Assembly: GCF_005154805.1 (NCBI RefSeq)
Contig: NZ_CP039727.1
Location: forward strand, 2,911,501 to 2,975,500
Length of the DNA: 64,000 nt
Direction of reading: 5' to 3'
DNA from: Bacillus sp. S3
GTDB taxonomy: Bacteria; Bacillota; Bacilli; Bacillales; Cytobacillaceae
This document shows positions 45,568-54,665 of the stretch, piece after piece (position 1 is the first letter of the stretch; each line of letters begins with the position of its first letter). Under the pieces are notes generated by a model. It searched no databases. It was given only the letters and a program-made list of their open reading frames with translations, and was not told the origin of the DNA. Made by a program: the position numbers and the translations under genes.

Positions 45568-45579
45568 TATTTAAATACC
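45568..45579. promoter_or_regulatory. Palindrome GTATTTAAATAC, possible GntR operator
   Basis: A perfect 12-bp palindrome in the 250-base gap between the GntR gene and ald. Its symmetry and place fit an operator for the adjacent regulator, but AT-rich palindromes also occur by chance. Confidence 0.4.
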
Positions 45580-45630
45580 ACCTATTAATATTATTAATTC
45601 TTCTCTTTCCGCTTGTCGCTGGAGCCTGTG

Positions 45631-46353
45631 TTAATTATACTTTTTTGAAAGTTTGATTCGAAATGAGTACATATCAGAGCGAAAATAGGCAATGTAATAT
45701 TCAATTAAATCACCCTCTATGTCCATCAGCATTCGCTCCGTAACAAGTACATTGAAAGGATCGGGTATCCCTAAAAGCTTAGCATCTTCTTTGGAAAGTT
45801 GACCGCTCGTAATGATCTGTTCAGCTTCAGAAAATTTAATTTGTAAGTTCTCCTCAAGCAAATCGAATAAAGTGCCTTTTTCAATATCTAGCTCTGCTAA
45901 TTCTTTACCAATTTTAATTGGATAGTATTGAACCTCAATGGCAAGGGGGACATTATTCGCATATCTGATTCTTTTAATATAGTAAGCTTCTTGAAAACCC
46001 GTTACTTCTTTTATTTCATTAGTTGTAGTCACAATGCCATGCTCTACAAGCTTAGCATCAGGTTTCATGCCCATCCGTTTAATAATCTCCGTTGTACTAC
46101 TGAGGCTTCCGAGCCAATCCTGAATTGGTTTAAGAGAAATAAACGTCCCTTTTCCGTGAACTTTCTCTAAAATACCATCTCTTACTAAATGGGAAACGGC
46201 TTCTCTCACTGTACTCCTGCTCACTTTATAGGACTCCATAAGCTCCCTTTCACTTGGTATTTTCTCTTGGTAATAACCCTCCTTAATTAATTTCTCGAGC
46301 TTATTTCTTAATTGAATGTGAAGTGGCAGCGGGTTTTTTGGATTCAAATTCAC
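45631..46353 (-). CDS. GntR-family (HutC/UTRA) regulator, probable taurine operon regulator
   Basis: A 240-residue regulator. The N-terminal winged helix reads LPLHIQLRNKLEKLIKEGYY, IPSERELMESYKVSRSTVREAVSHLVRDGILEKVHGKGTFI (shown in part). The C-terminal UTRA ligand-binding domain (about 80-235) has VPLAIEVQYYP and VTERMLMDIEGDLIEYYIAYFRSD. It lies upstream of ald on the same strand. It is a candidate taurine-responsive regulator by position only. The start has AAGGAGGTAAATAATAG. Confidence 0.88.
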   Translation of the reverse strand: MNLNPKNPLPLHIQLRNKLEKLIKEGYYQEKIPSERELMESYKVSRSTVREAVSHLVRDGILEKVHGKGTFISLKPIQDWLGSLSSTTEIIKRMGMKPDAKLVEHGIVTTTNEIKEVTGFQEAYYIKRIRYANNVPLAIEVQYYPIKIGKELAELDIEKGTLFDLLEENLQIKFSEAEQIITSGQLSKEDAKLLGIPDPFNVLVTERMLMDIEGDLIEYYIAYFRSDMYSFRIKLSKKYN

Positions 46354-46478
46354 TATTATTTACCTCCTTAATTTTCCAATTATTAATTTTTATAATCTTA
46401 TGTTACTAATTTATGTCGCGCTTGTCATTAGTTTCCTTTATAATAGGGAATAAATTTATAAAGATAGGTGAGATATAA

Positions 46479-47399
46479 ATGAATCTTGAACACCTTAAGG
46501 TTTTTTATACAGCCGCTACAAAAAAAAACTTTTCTGAGACAGCGAAAGTTCTTCACCTCTCACAACCCTCAGTCAGTTTACATATCAAACATTTAGAGGA
46601 ATATTTAAATACGACATTATTTGACCGCTCCACAAAAAAAATGGAGCTCACGCATGCTGGAAACATCCTGTTCATTTTTGCAGAACAAATAATTAACCTT
46701 GTTTCTCAAGTGGAAAAGGATATTTCCCTTCTATCTGACAGCATCCACGGCGACCTTCGCCTAGGTGCCAGTTTAACCATTGGTGAATATTTACTGCCTT
46801 ACTTTCTTGGAGATTTTATTAAGCAATATCCTAATGTCCATTTAAGTCTGAAAGTAGATAATTCCAATCAGATTATTGAAAAACTGCTGGATGGAAAAAT
46901 TGATTTAGGATTCATTGAGGCCGCTATACCACGCAAAGAACTGGATAGTCTGCCATTTTTAGAGGATGAACTTGTCATCATATCGTCCGCTCGGCACCCC
47001 CATCCCTATCTTACAGATGAAACAATTGAGCCGGAGTTACTGTTTTCCCTGCCAATTATTGCCAGAGAACAAGGGTCAGGGACAAGGCAGGTCTTGGAAT
47101 CAAATTTATTAGAACATCAGCTGCATTTAGAACAGTTACATATTGTTATGGAACTTGAAAATACAGAATCAATTAAATCTGCAGTAGAATCCGGTTTGGG
47201 AGTAGCCATAATTTCAAAAACAACGATTCAGAAAGAGCTAAACTTAGGACTGCTGAAACAAACTAGAATTAATGGAATCCCGCTAAAACGATATTTTTAC
47301 CTCATCAACAAAAAACAAGTTTTAACGACTGCCAGCGATGTATTTAAGGAGTTTTTTATTACTTCTGTGAAAGCAAAGAGTGAAGCAAAACAAATGTAG
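46479..47399 (+). CDS. LysR-family transcriptional regulator
   Basis: A 306-residue LTTR. The N-terminal helix-turn-helix is MNLEHLKVFYTAATKKNFSETAKVLHLSQPSVSLHIKHLEEYLN (shown in pieces), and the C-terminal co-effector domain has LRLGASLTIGEYLLPYFL and IAREQGSGTRQVLE, as in CysL/YwfK-type regulators. It is divergent from the GntR gene and precedes the gate-domain/amidohydrolase pair on its own strand, so it may control either unit. CysL-type regulators act on sulfite/sulfur genes, which would fit sulfite release from taurine, but this is inference. Confidence 0.88.
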   Translation: MNLEHLKVFYTAATKKNFSETAKVLHLSQPSVSLHIKHLEEYLNTTLFDRSTKKMELTHAGNILFIFAEQIINLVSQVEKDISLLSDSIHGDLRLGASLTIGEYLLPYFLGDFIKQYPNVHLSLKVDNSNQIIEKLLDGKIDLGFIEAAIPRKELDSLPFLEDELVIISSARHPHPYLTDETIEPELLFSLPIIAREQGSGTRQVLESNLLEHQLHLEQLHIVMELENTESIKSAVESGLGVAIISKTTIQKELNLGLLKQTRINGIPLKRYFYLINKKQVLTTASDVFKEFFITSVKAKSEAKQM

Positions 47400-47485
47400 T
47401 GAAATAAAAATGTTTTAATTACCTAGACAAACACACAATTCTTTTTTACACATAATCTATTTAAAATTGTCTGGGAGGTTTTTTT

Positions 47486-48574
47486 ATGGAGAAGGACCAA
47501 GCCCCTATTCCAAAAACAACACGAACCAAATGGCTGCTTTTTGAAATAATTGGGGTTTTCTTGGTTTTTGGTTCATTATTTCTTCTATTATTCGCACCAA
47601 ATTCACTAGCAAGGTTATTTGATACAATCATTAAAGAAGTGAAGCCAATCGTTGTTGATATTTTTCTAACAAGTGAAGTGGGAATAGCGATTATTGTAAG
47701 CGTTATCGTTGGCCGTCTTTTGGAGAGATTAGGATTTACAGATGGGCTCATTCGAATATTTGTACCGATAATGAAATGGTTTAAGATTAATCCTTCGGTG
47801 ATTATACCGAGTGTCTATAATATCCTTGGGGATATTAACGCTGCTGGGAAAATTTCTGGTCCGATTCTGGTCAAAGCGAATGCAACGAAAGCTGAACAAA
47901 AAATGGCAGTTGCGACAATGATTCAATCCCCGCAATCGTTTGCCACCTTTGTTTTAGGTCTTATCGCGCTGACAGCTTTCAATATAACCGCTTTCCCGCT
48001 TGTGATTCTATCAATCTTTGTTCCAATTATCGTCGTCCCGTATATTTTATCAAAAACTATCTATCGTGATACGAAAAAAGTTGACCTAGATGAATTGCCC
48101 CGCTTTACGCCAAATACGAGATTCTTGCAAACAATCTTTTCTTCTGCAAAAGAAGGGGCTGAGCTTCTATTCCTCATTATCATCCCGGCAGTCGCCGCCG
48201 TGTTCTTCTTTATCGGAGCCTTAAAATTCATGGGTGTTTGGAGTGTAATCGAGTCAAGTTTGTCGACTGTACTCACCTATTTAAGTATTGAACCTATGAC
48301 AGGAATTATCTCCATTCTTGCTGCCCCCACACTGGCTGTGGCACAACTCGCTGACGTTGCCAGCACGATTGATCCACGGTTAATTGTCGGCTCATTTGTA
48401 TTAGCGAATTCCGGCTTACCATTATCGGTAATCTTTGGTCAGGTTCCCGTTACTTGGGCTGAGTCTTCCGGATTAAATGAACGAGAAGTTTTAGTAGCCG
48501 CGGTGATTGGCATGGTTATTCGTTTTATCACCGCATGTGTGCTCGGATACTTCCTCACTCCATTTCTGGTGTGA
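47486..48574 (+). CDS. Nucleoside-recognition (gate) domain membrane protein
   Basis: A 362-residue membrane protein with about eight hydrophobic segments and two gate-type domains, seen in YNILGDINAAGKISGPILVKANATKAEQKMAVATMIQSPQSF (pieces: NILGDINAAGKISGP, MIQSPQSF) and in the C-terminal ILAAPTLAVAQLADVAS. Gate-domain proteins are related to nucleoside and other transporters, but substrates are mostly unknown. Its stop lies three bases before an amidohydrolase gene, so the pair probably imports and hydrolyses one compound. Strong GGGAGG site. Confidence 0.82.
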   Translation: MEKDQAPIPKTTRTKWLLFEIIGVFLVFGSLFLLLFAPNSLARLFDTIIKEVKPIVVDIFLTSEVGIAIIVSVIVGRLLERLGFTDGLIRIFVPIMKWFKINPSVIIPSVYNILGDINAAGKISGPILVKANATKAEQKMAVATMIQSPQSFATFVLGLIALTAFNITAFPLVILSIFVPIIVVPYILSKTIYRDTKKVDLDELPRFTPNTRFLQTIFSSAKEGAELLFLIIIPAVAAVFFFIGALKFMGVWSVIESSLSTVLTYLSIEPMTGIISILAAPTLAVAQLADVASTIDPRLIVGSFVLANSGLPLSVIFGQVPVTWAESSGLNEREVLVAAVIGMVIRFITACVLGYFLTPFLV

Positions 48575-48577
48575 TCA

Positions 48578-49795
48578 ATGATGACATACATGATTCGCGG
48601 AAAGAAACTTGTGACGGTAAGTGACCTTGGCACGATTGAAAATGGGGCAATGGTAGTTGAAAATGGAAAAATTGCCGCAGTCGGCCACTGGGAGAGTTTG
48701 ATGGATGAATTTCCGAAGGCTGATGTGATGGATTGCTCTGAATACATCATCACCCCTTCACTCGTCGATTGTCACACCCATTTGTTAGAATTTGCCCCTA
48801 GTTCACTTTACCCGGTGACACCCGAGACGCATTTGTGGGTCGGAAAATCCATCCTTTTCCATGCCTTATCTTGCGGAATCACAGCTCTTGGCGAACAAAT
48901 CTGCGGCCATCCGTTGTGTGATTTTACAATAGAAGATTATCGAAATGCAGTGAAACAAATGCCATTGGACATATCATTTGCCACGACTAGCATCTCCATT
49001 GGTTTCGAAACATTAGCTCATTTTACTTCGGTAACACAGTCAAAAGCTGTTAATCAAAAGGATTTATGTGCGGCATCCATCGTCGCAAAAATCGCCGCAG
49101 CAAGTGATTATCCTGGTGAAAATATCTTTATTAACGCCACACCCGCTAATTTCTCAGTAACAGAAGTCCCGCGTGCAGGGGAAATTATTTATTCATTAGA
49201 TGAATTAAAGCAAATTGTCGATATTTATCACCAATTAGGAAAACAAATTGGTTGTCATGTCGCCGGCGAACAAGCAATTGATTTGGCCTTGAAGGCTGGT
49301 ATTGACGTTTTGCATCATGCCCATGGAATATCTGCTGAGCAAATCAACGTAACGGCTAAACAAGGGGTCAAAATTGTGGCCACACCTATGGGAGGAACTC
49401 ACCTGCCGCCAAATTCTCCTGAAAACATTTTGAGATTAGCAGAAAAGTTTATTCCCGTATCAATCTCAACGGATTCCTATCTTCCGCCATACCAGTGTGT
49501 CTCCTGGCTGCCTTTTCAAGACCTTTCACTTCAGGGGCCAGACGTTCTAATGCTAATTGCCCATCCGGCTATGCTATTATTAAAAACCCATGGCTTCAAT
49601 GAAAATGAGATTTTAGCAATGTTAACTGCAAATCCGTCTGGTATTCTTGGAAAAAGCCATTTGTTCGGGCGGTTAGAACCAGGACTAGAGGCCAATTTCT
49701 TAGTTGCTGAGGGAATACCCGGATTAGAGATAACGGAGATGGAGCAGATTAAAAAAGTATTTTACCGGGGAAAAAAGGTGATTGAACGTAAATAA
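48578..49795 (+). CDS. Amidohydrolase family protein
   Basis: A 405-residue metal-dependent hydrolase of the amidohydrolase superfamily. Metal ligands are visible as HxH in LVDCHTHLLE, His in GCHVAGEQ, His in DVLHHAHGIS and Asp in SISTDSYLPP. The N-terminal small beta-sandwich strands include GAMVVENGKIAAVG, and the C-terminus has PGLEANFLVAEGIPG. It resembles imidazolonepropionase/cytosine-deaminase-like enzymes, but no exact substrate can be named. It is translationally coupled to the gate-domain membrane protein upstream. A terminator follows. Confidence 0.85.
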   Translation: MMTYMIRGKKLVTVSDLGTIENGAMVVENGKIAAVGHWESLMDEFPKADVMDCSEYIITPSLVDCHTHLLEFAPSSLYPVTPETHLWVGKSILFHALSCGITALGEQICGHPLCDFTIEDYRNAVKQMPLDISFATTSISIGFETLAHFTSVTQSKAVNQKDLCAASIVAKIAAASDYPGENIFINATPANFSVTEVPRAGEIIYSLDELKQIVDIYHQLGKQIGCHVAGEQAIDLALKAGIDVLHHAHGISAEQINVTAKQGVKIVATPMGGTHLPPNSPENILRLAEKFIPVSISTDSYLPPYQCVSWLPFQDLSLQGPDVLMLIAHPAMLLLKTHGFNENEILAMLTANPSGILGKSHLFGRLEPGLEANFLVAEGIPGLEITEMEQIKKVFYRGKKVIERK

Positions 49796-49805
49796 TCTCC
49801 TAATT

Positions 49806-49840
49806 AAAGAGGTACCAACTTAATCAGTGGTACCTTTTAA
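49806..49840 (+). terminator. Terminator after the amidohydrolase gene
   Basis: AAGAGGTACCA pairs with TGGTACCTTTT with one mismatch, followed by a short T/A tail. Confidence 0.75.
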
Positions 49841-49856
49841 CATTATCAAACATAGG

Positions 49857-49961
49857 TTATAAGAAATTTGACCAAATCGCATGAAAGAATATGCCCAATC
49901 CCCCAAGAAACACACCTAAACATGCCAAACTCAGCGGACTCCCCCATTTAATATCCTTCAT
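49857..49961 (-). CDS. Tiny single-pass membrane protein, 34 residues
   Basis: An open frame beginning MKDIKWGSPLSLACLGVFLG and ending FHAIWSNFL, with one hydrophobic, glycine-rich membrane segment over about residues 10-28. A strong GAGGCGGTGAGACGA site precedes the ATG. It lies alone between the amidohydrolase and serC. No family is recognised; it may be a small regulatory or stress membrane protein. Confidence 0.7.
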   Translation of the reverse strand: MKDIKWGSPLSLACLGVFLGGLGIFFHAIWSNFL

Positions 49962-50186
49962 TCGTCTCACCGCCTCTTACTTAATTAATAGTAATAATTA
50001 CACTCACTCAAAATAGCATTATATATATATTTCTACTAAGATGTTAAAATTCCTATAAGTCTTATGTAAATCGTTAATAATAAATAAAAGCCCCCAAACA
50101 AATATTTTTTTATGTAACCGCTTTAATTTACCAAATATTAAAAAAATATGATATATTCAAGTAAAAATAAATTGGAGTGATCAAAA

Positions 50187-51284
50187 ATGAAACTGCAAAC
50201 TCATCGTATCTATAATTTTAATGCTGGTCCATCTGCTTTGCCTATTTCAGTTTTAGAAAAAGCACAAGCTGAACTTATTGATTTTCGCGGAACCGGGATG
50301 TCAATTATGGAGCTCAGCCACCGGAGCAATGCATATGAGGAAATACATAATCAGGCAATTCACAGTTTAAAGAAGCTCTTATGTATTCCGGATCATTATG
50401 AAATTCTTTTTCTCCAAGGTGGAGCTAGCCTTCAGTTTTCCATGATCCCTATGAATTTTTTACAGTCGGGGAAAAAAGCTGGGTATGTGATGACCGGGTC
50501 ATGGTCTGAAAAGGCTTTTATTGAAGCAAAACTCTTTGGCGATGTTTATCATGCAGCTTCCACAAAAGATGACGGTTACCACAGCATACCAAAGGTTGAT
50601 GAATTACAGTATAATCATCAAGATGCTTATTTACATCTTACTTCCAACAATACCATCTATGGAACACAGTGGAAAAACTATCCAGATACCGGGGATGTTC
50701 CATTAATTGCAGATATGTCAAGCGATATTCTTTCGAAGCCGTTTGATGTCAACAAGTTTGCGCTTATTTATGCCGGAGCCCAGAAAAATCTTGGCCCATC
50801 AGGTGTCACTGTTGTCATTATTCGCAAGGATTTTCTTGAACAGGCAAATACCAATATCCCAACAATGTTAAAGTACGGCATACATGCCAAGAACAACTCC
50901 TTGTATAACACACCGCCAACCTTTGGTATTTACATGCTGGGAGAGGTGCTGAATTGGGCAAGCGGATTAGGTGGACTAGATGCCATCTCGGAGCAGAATG
51001 ATAAGAAAGCAAAATTGATTTATGACGCTATTGACGCTAGTAATGGATTTTACGCAGGGCATGCTGAGCCTGACAGTCGGTCACTTATGAACATTACTTT
51101 TAATTTAAAATCAAAGGACTTGGAAAAGAAATTTTTAGACCAAGCTAAACAAGAAGGCTTTGTGGGAGTAAACGGGCACCGTTCCATCGGTGGGTGCCGA
51201 GTATCAGCTTACAACGCTGTTCCTAGTGAGGCGTGTAAAGCATTCAGTGAATTTATGGTTCAATTCCAAAACAGTAACAGTTAA
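50187..51284 (+). CDS. serC: Phosphoserine aminotransferase SerC
   Basis: A 365-residue class V PLP aminotransferase that makes 3-phosphoserine from 3-phosphohydroxypyruvate and glutamate. The start YNFNAGPSALPISVLEKAQ and MSIMELSHRS are SerC hallmarks. The PLP-binding GGASLQFSMIPMN and the Lys in AGAQKNLGPSGVTVV are intact, as is the C-terminal GHRSIGGCRVSAYNA. It is monocistronic here; serA is not adjacent. The region upstream contains a near-match to a cre site (about 50115-50128). Start site GGAG. Confidence 0.95.
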   Translation: MKLQTHRIYNFNAGPSALPISVLEKAQAELIDFRGTGMSIMELSHRSNAYEEIHNQAIHSLKKLLCIPDHYEILFLQGGASLQFSMIPMNFLQSGKKAGYVMTGSWSEKAFIEAKLFGDVYHAASTKDDGYHSIPKVDELQYNHQDAYLHLTSNNTIYGTQWKNYPDTGDVPLIADMSSDILSKPFDVNKFALIYAGAQKNLGPSGVTVVIIRKDFLEQANTNIPTMLKYGIHAKNNSLYNTPPTFGIYMLGEVLNWASGLGGLDAISEQNDKKAKLIYDAIDASNGFYAGHAEPDSRSLMNITFNLKSKDLEKKFLDQAKQEGFVGVNGHRSIGGCRVSAYNAVPSEACKAFSEFMVQFQNSNS

Positions 51285-51306
51285 TTAAATCAAACTTCAA
51301 CAAATT

Positions 51307-51352
51307 AAAAAAACGGAGGCATTCTTGTGAAAAGAATTGCTTCCGTTTTTCA
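51307..51352 (+). terminator. Terminator after serC
   Basis: AAAAACGGAGGCATTCTT pairs with AAGAATTGCTTCCGTTTTT with minor mismatches, followed by a T-run. Confidence 0.85.
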
Positions 51353-51524
51353 TTTTAATTTTCCTGTTTTCTAGTTAAATAGGTTGAGTTCACATCATCA
51401 GAAAGTGGATGTAGTGTGATATTTTGGGATTGGAATAATTCAATCAAGAAAGTTGAAACTAGTTCCATACTTGTCCGTATATACATACAAAGATATTCTT
51501 AAATGACGAATACGGAGTTGATAC

Positions 51525-52373
51525 GTGTTGATCAATGTGGAATCACCGGATTTTTTAAAAGGTGAATTGAAAAAAATAGAAAAATGGGAAAAGGACCAGA
51601 AAGGTTTGTGGTTTTGGGAGAAAATTGGACGACTTCCATTCGTGCTGCTTGATAAACTGACGCCCAAATTTATTCAAGAGAAAATTGGATTAATGATTGA
51701 TGAACTAGGCAGCTTCATTCAATCCGGCGGGCAATATTTAATCAGTGAAAAAAGTATTCTAAAAAAGTTTTCCTCCAAAGATACTTCATTGGAACGGGAT
51801 ACCCTTAGCATCCAACAGCTGGAGCAGCTGCCCATCAGCAAGATGGATGTGGTTGCAAATGAAATAAGAAACTCTAGAACAAATATGGCAACCATTCAAG
51901 GGGCCACAACAGGCGTTGGCGGCTTGTTTACCTTAGCCATTGACATTCCTCTCCTTTTAGGATTATCACTCAAAGTCCTACAAGAAATTGCGCTAAGTTA
52001 TGGATATGATCCTAAGGATAAGTCAGAAAGAATTTTTATTGTAAAATGTCTGCAGTTTTCCTCCTCAGACATTGTTGGAAAAAAGGCTATTTTAGAAGAT
52101 CTTTCCACCTTCGATCTAGAGAGACAGAACAACCATATGGTTTCCCAATTGCAGGGCTGGCGTGAAGTGGTAACAACTTATCGGGACAATTTTGGCTGGA
52201 AGAAGCTTTTTCAAATGATCCCGATTGCAGGAATGATTTTTGGCGCCTTTATCAATCGATCCTCTCTGGGAGATGTTGCCGAAGCCGGCATGATGTTATA
52301 CCGCAAACGGAGAATTGTCAAAAGGCTACATCAATTAGAAAATAGGCAGGCAGCCCCACCATCCGAAATATAA
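51525..52373 (+). CDS. EcsC-family protein
   Basis: A 282-residue protein matching the EcsC family over most of its length: RLPFVLLDKLTPKFIQEKIG, then NSRTNMATIQGATTGVGGLFTLAIDIPLLLGLSLKV (pieces), IALSYGYDPKDKSERIF, and FGAFINRSSLGDVAEAGMMLYRKR. Glycine-rich hydrophobic stretches suggest membrane association. EcsC proteins were named from the Bacillus ecsABC operon, but no ecsAB genes are here, so this is a paralogue. The function is not established. The start is GTG at 51525 or TTG at 51528, behind GGAG. Confidence 0.85.
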   Translation: MLINVESPDFLKGELKKIEKWEKDQKGLWFWEKIGRLPFVLLDKLTPKFIQEKIGLMIDELGSFIQSGGQYLISEKSILKKFSSKDTSLERDTLSIQQLEQLPISKMDVVANEIRNSRTNMATIQGATTGVGGLFTLAIDIPLLLGLSLKVLQEIALSYGYDPKDKSERIFIVKCLQFSSSDIVGKKAILEDLSTFDLERQNNHMVSQLQGWREVVTTYRDNFGWKKLFQMIPIAGMIFGAFINRSSLGDVAEAGMMLYRKRRIVKRLHQLENRQAAPPSEI

Positions 52374-52380
52374 TTAAATC

Positions 52381-52418
52381 AAAGGCATGTACCTCTTGTA
52401 TGGTACATGCCTTTTATG
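52381..52418. terminator. Bidirectional terminator
   Basis: A perfect 13-bp stem AAAGGCATGTACC/GGTACATGCCTTT (52381-52393, 52402-52414) between convergent genes, with A/T runs on both sides. Confidence 0.88.
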
Positions 52419-52429
52419 ATTGGATGCTC

Positions 52430-53431
52430 TTATTTTCCGTCCACAACTTCCTTTAATATTTCATACGAACGTATTTGTTTATCAGGATCATAGATATAAG
52501 ATACGGCCATGAGCTCATCGACGTTATATGTTTCTTGAAAACGTATAAATTGTTGTTTGACGGTTTCTTTGCTGCCCATCAGGGTCACACTAGACATAGA
52601 CGAAGCCATTTCCTTTTCCGCTGAGTTCCAAATCTCATCCATGTTCTCTACTGGTGGTTGCAACGGATTTCTGGACCCGCGAACAACATTCAGGAAAAAT
52701 TGCTGCATCGTTGTCGATTGCCTTTTCGCCTCCTCATCCGTCTCCGCCGCGATGACATTTAAGCAAACCATCATATAGGGCTTGTCTAAATACTCAGATG
52801 GCTGGAATCGTTCACGATAGATTCTAATCGCTTCTTCCATATATCTTGGCGCAAAATGGGATGCAAATACATACGGTAAGCCTAAACTTGCCGCTAAGTA
52901 AGCAGAATCCGTGGATGAACCAAGGATATAGATTGGAATATTCGTGCCTACCCCAGGATAGGCCCTTACATAACTTTGCATTTCTTCGGTACCAAAATAG
53001 GTAATTAACGCGTTTACATCCTCTGGAAATGTATATACCGAATCATTTTTCGAACGTCTTAAGGCGCTAGCGGTCATCATGTCAGTTCCCGGTGCACGAC
53101 CAAGACCAAGATCTACACGATTCGGATAAATAGTAGCCATCGTGCCGAATTGCTCGGCCACCACTAATGGCGAATGGTTAGGCAACATGACCCCGCCTGA
53201 TCCCACACGGATATGATCAGTATGTTCTAATGTATGTTTGATTAAAATTGACGTAGCAGAACTAACGAGTGTTGGCGTATTATGATGCTCCGCAATCCAA
53301 TATCGCTGATAGCCCATTTTTTCAACCGCTTGTGCTAGATCCACCATGGCATCAATCGCTTGTTTCGGACCCTGTCCATCGCGAATTGGTGCTAAATTTA
53401 ATACAGATACAGGTATATGAAAATTTGTCAT
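52430..53431 (-). CDS. LLM-class (luciferase-like) flavin-dependent monooxygenase
   Basis: A 333-residue TIM-barrel oxidoreductase of the bacterial luciferase-like group 1 family. Typical segments are [25 protein letters not shown] (pieces), [33 protein letters not shown] and the C-terminal [10 protein letters not shown]. It uses FMNH2 and oxygen on an unknown substrate; some relatives act on sulfonates or xenobiotics. ATG at 53431 follows AAGGACAAATTGCTT. It is monocistronic and ends in a shared terminator. Confidence 0.9.
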   Translation of the reverse strand: MTNFHIPVSVLNLAPIRDGQGPKQAIDAMVDLAQAVEKMGYQRYWIAEHHNTPTLVSSATSILIKHTLEHTDHIRVGSGGVMLPNHSPLVVAEQFGTMATIYPNRVDLGLGRAPGTDMMTASALRRSKNDSVYTFPEDVNALITYFGTEEMQSYVRAYPGVGTNIPIYILGSSTDSAYLAASLGLPYVFASHFAPRYMEEAIRIYRERFQPSEYLDKPYMMVCLNVIAAETDEEAKRQSTTMQQFFLNVVRGSRNPLQPPVENMDEIWNSAEKEMASSMSSVTLMGSKETVKQQFIRFQETYNVDELMAVSYIYDPDKQIRSYEILKEVVDGK

Positions 53432-53529
53432 AAGCAATTTGTCCTTCCATAAATAGATACACTCCCATCATACCAATTGGAATATAAGAATTAAACTTAA
53501 ATGCCTATAGTGTCTCAGGTAGCCGGTCA

Positions 53530-53560
53530 TAAAGAAAGAGGAGATAAAATCCCCCCTTTT
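53530..53560 (-). terminator. Terminator after the 49-residue gene
   Basis: Minus-strand AAAGGGGGG pairs with CTCCTCTTT (G-U pairs allowed) over loop ATTTTAT, followed by CTTTATG. Confidence 0.6.
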
Positions 53561-53708
53561 AACGCACTTTTTTACTTTTCCCCTGATGAATCGGCACATG
53601 TTTAGGCCGTTCCGGGTAAGACCCCTTACCCGCATCATTAGGTCCGGTCAGGGTATTCCTCTGATCCAATACCTGTCCTGTATATTCAATTGGATTTTTA
53701 TCGGTCAT
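53559..53708 (-). CDS. Small basic hydrophilic protein, 49 residues
   Basis: Begins MTDKNPIEYTGQVLDQRNTL and ends HQGKSKKVR; proline- and lysine-rich, no hydrophobic segment. The ATG follows a strong TTGGAGGTAAAGTC site, and a terminator overlaps the end. Size and composition resemble minor small spore proteins of Bacillaceae, but I cannot assign it to a named family. Confidence 0.7.
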   Translation of the reverse strand: MTDKNPIEYTGQVLDQRNTLTGPNDAGKGSYPERPKHVPIHQGKSKKVR

Positions 53709-53748
53709 GACTTTACCTCCAAATTATTCAAGTTGTTGCGTTTTTTCC

Positions 53749-53883
53749 TCATTTTCCCTCACCTTGATTTTTCATTCTTCTTTCTGCTTCACTCATTTTT
53801 ATGTTACTTCTGGGTTTACTTTTTTTAAGTGCTTTTATTAATTCTACTGATGCATCATTATCCGTGTTATACCTTTGATCCAT
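53749..53883 (-). CDS. Small charged hypothetical protein, 44 residues
   Basis: Begins MDQRYNTDNDASVELIKALK and ends RRMKNQGEGK, with a strongly basic C-terminal half and no membrane segment. ATG at 53883 lies behind GAGGGAGAAG at a slightly long distance. It is 40 bases upstream of the other small gene on the same strand, so the two may share a transcript. Family not recognised. Confidence 0.6.
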   Translation of the reverse strand: MDQRYNTDNDASVELIKALKKSKPRSNIKMSEAERRMKNQGEGK

Positions 53884-53978
53884 AACCACTTCTCCCTCTA
53901 AATCAATTTCTGCAGTTGACCTCCAATTTAGTATTGATAAAATCAACCCTTTTTATGTTATCTATTGAAATGGAATGG

Positions 53979-54452
53979 TTATTTGTTTAACCGGGAACTA
54001 TTCTGTTTATTTGCCTGGAATAAATTTTTTGAGACAGTATTTAGTAAATGAAGAAACCTATTGAATCCAAATCCAACAAAAAACGCAATGCTGATTGGTG
54101 CATAAGGAGTGTCTTCGTAATCAGAGAATTCAATTAAAAATAGTCCGCTTTGGATTAATGTGACGGCGACTACAGAAGTTCCTGTTGCAAAAATCGGATA
54201 AAAAATATACATAATCCACTTTCGATAATCCTGTAATTCACCTTCCATGTAATGAGAACAAAACATATAAAGGTGCCGCAATGAACCGCCGATTGCTCCA
54301 GCAAAGAAATAATAAAGGAAGTTTTTAATTTGAGAAATAAATGGCAGTGATTTTTCAAGAGCTCCCGTCCATAACAATCCTACCGCTAAAAAGCCTCCAA
54401 AAAACATTAGGGAAAGATAGATCAAAATAATCGCTTTTAACCAACGCCTCAA
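53979..54452 (-). CDS. Four-helix hypothetical membrane protein
   Basis: A 157-residue protein with about four hydrophobic segments (residues about 7-28, 45-62, 80-105 and 120-138) and a polar C-terminal tail ending FQANKQNSSRLNK. I do not recognise a family. It is upstream of the two small genes on the same strand. The ribosome binding site is moderate (GGGGTGATTGCTT precedes the start, reading the minus strand). Confidence 0.65.
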   Translation of the reverse strand: MRRWLKAIILIYLSLMFFGGFLAVGLLWTGALEKSLPFISQIKNFLYYFFAGAIGGSLRHLYMFCSHYMEGELQDYRKWIMYIFYPIFATGTSVVAVTLIQSGLFLIEFSDYEDTPYAPISIAFFVGFGFNRFLHLLNTVSKNLFQANKQNSSRLNK

Positions 54453-54665
54453 GCAATCACCCCGTTTCTGTTACTCTATCCTATGAAGTGATGTAACGCT
54501 GCATGCTGATTCATAAATTCAATGGGTTTTTTAATAAAAAACAGTAAATATTGCTAAATAACTATATAAACCTTTGACATACTAATAAAAATGATGTAAA
54601 TTAGCAAATGTACGAACAATAATTATTCTATTTAACTTTAATATTCGTGTTTAGGGGTGCAACTC

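Noticed and set aside
50115..50128. TGTAACCGCTTTAA as a CcpA site before serC
   Set aside because: One mismatch at a conserved end position and no catabolic context; it could be chance.
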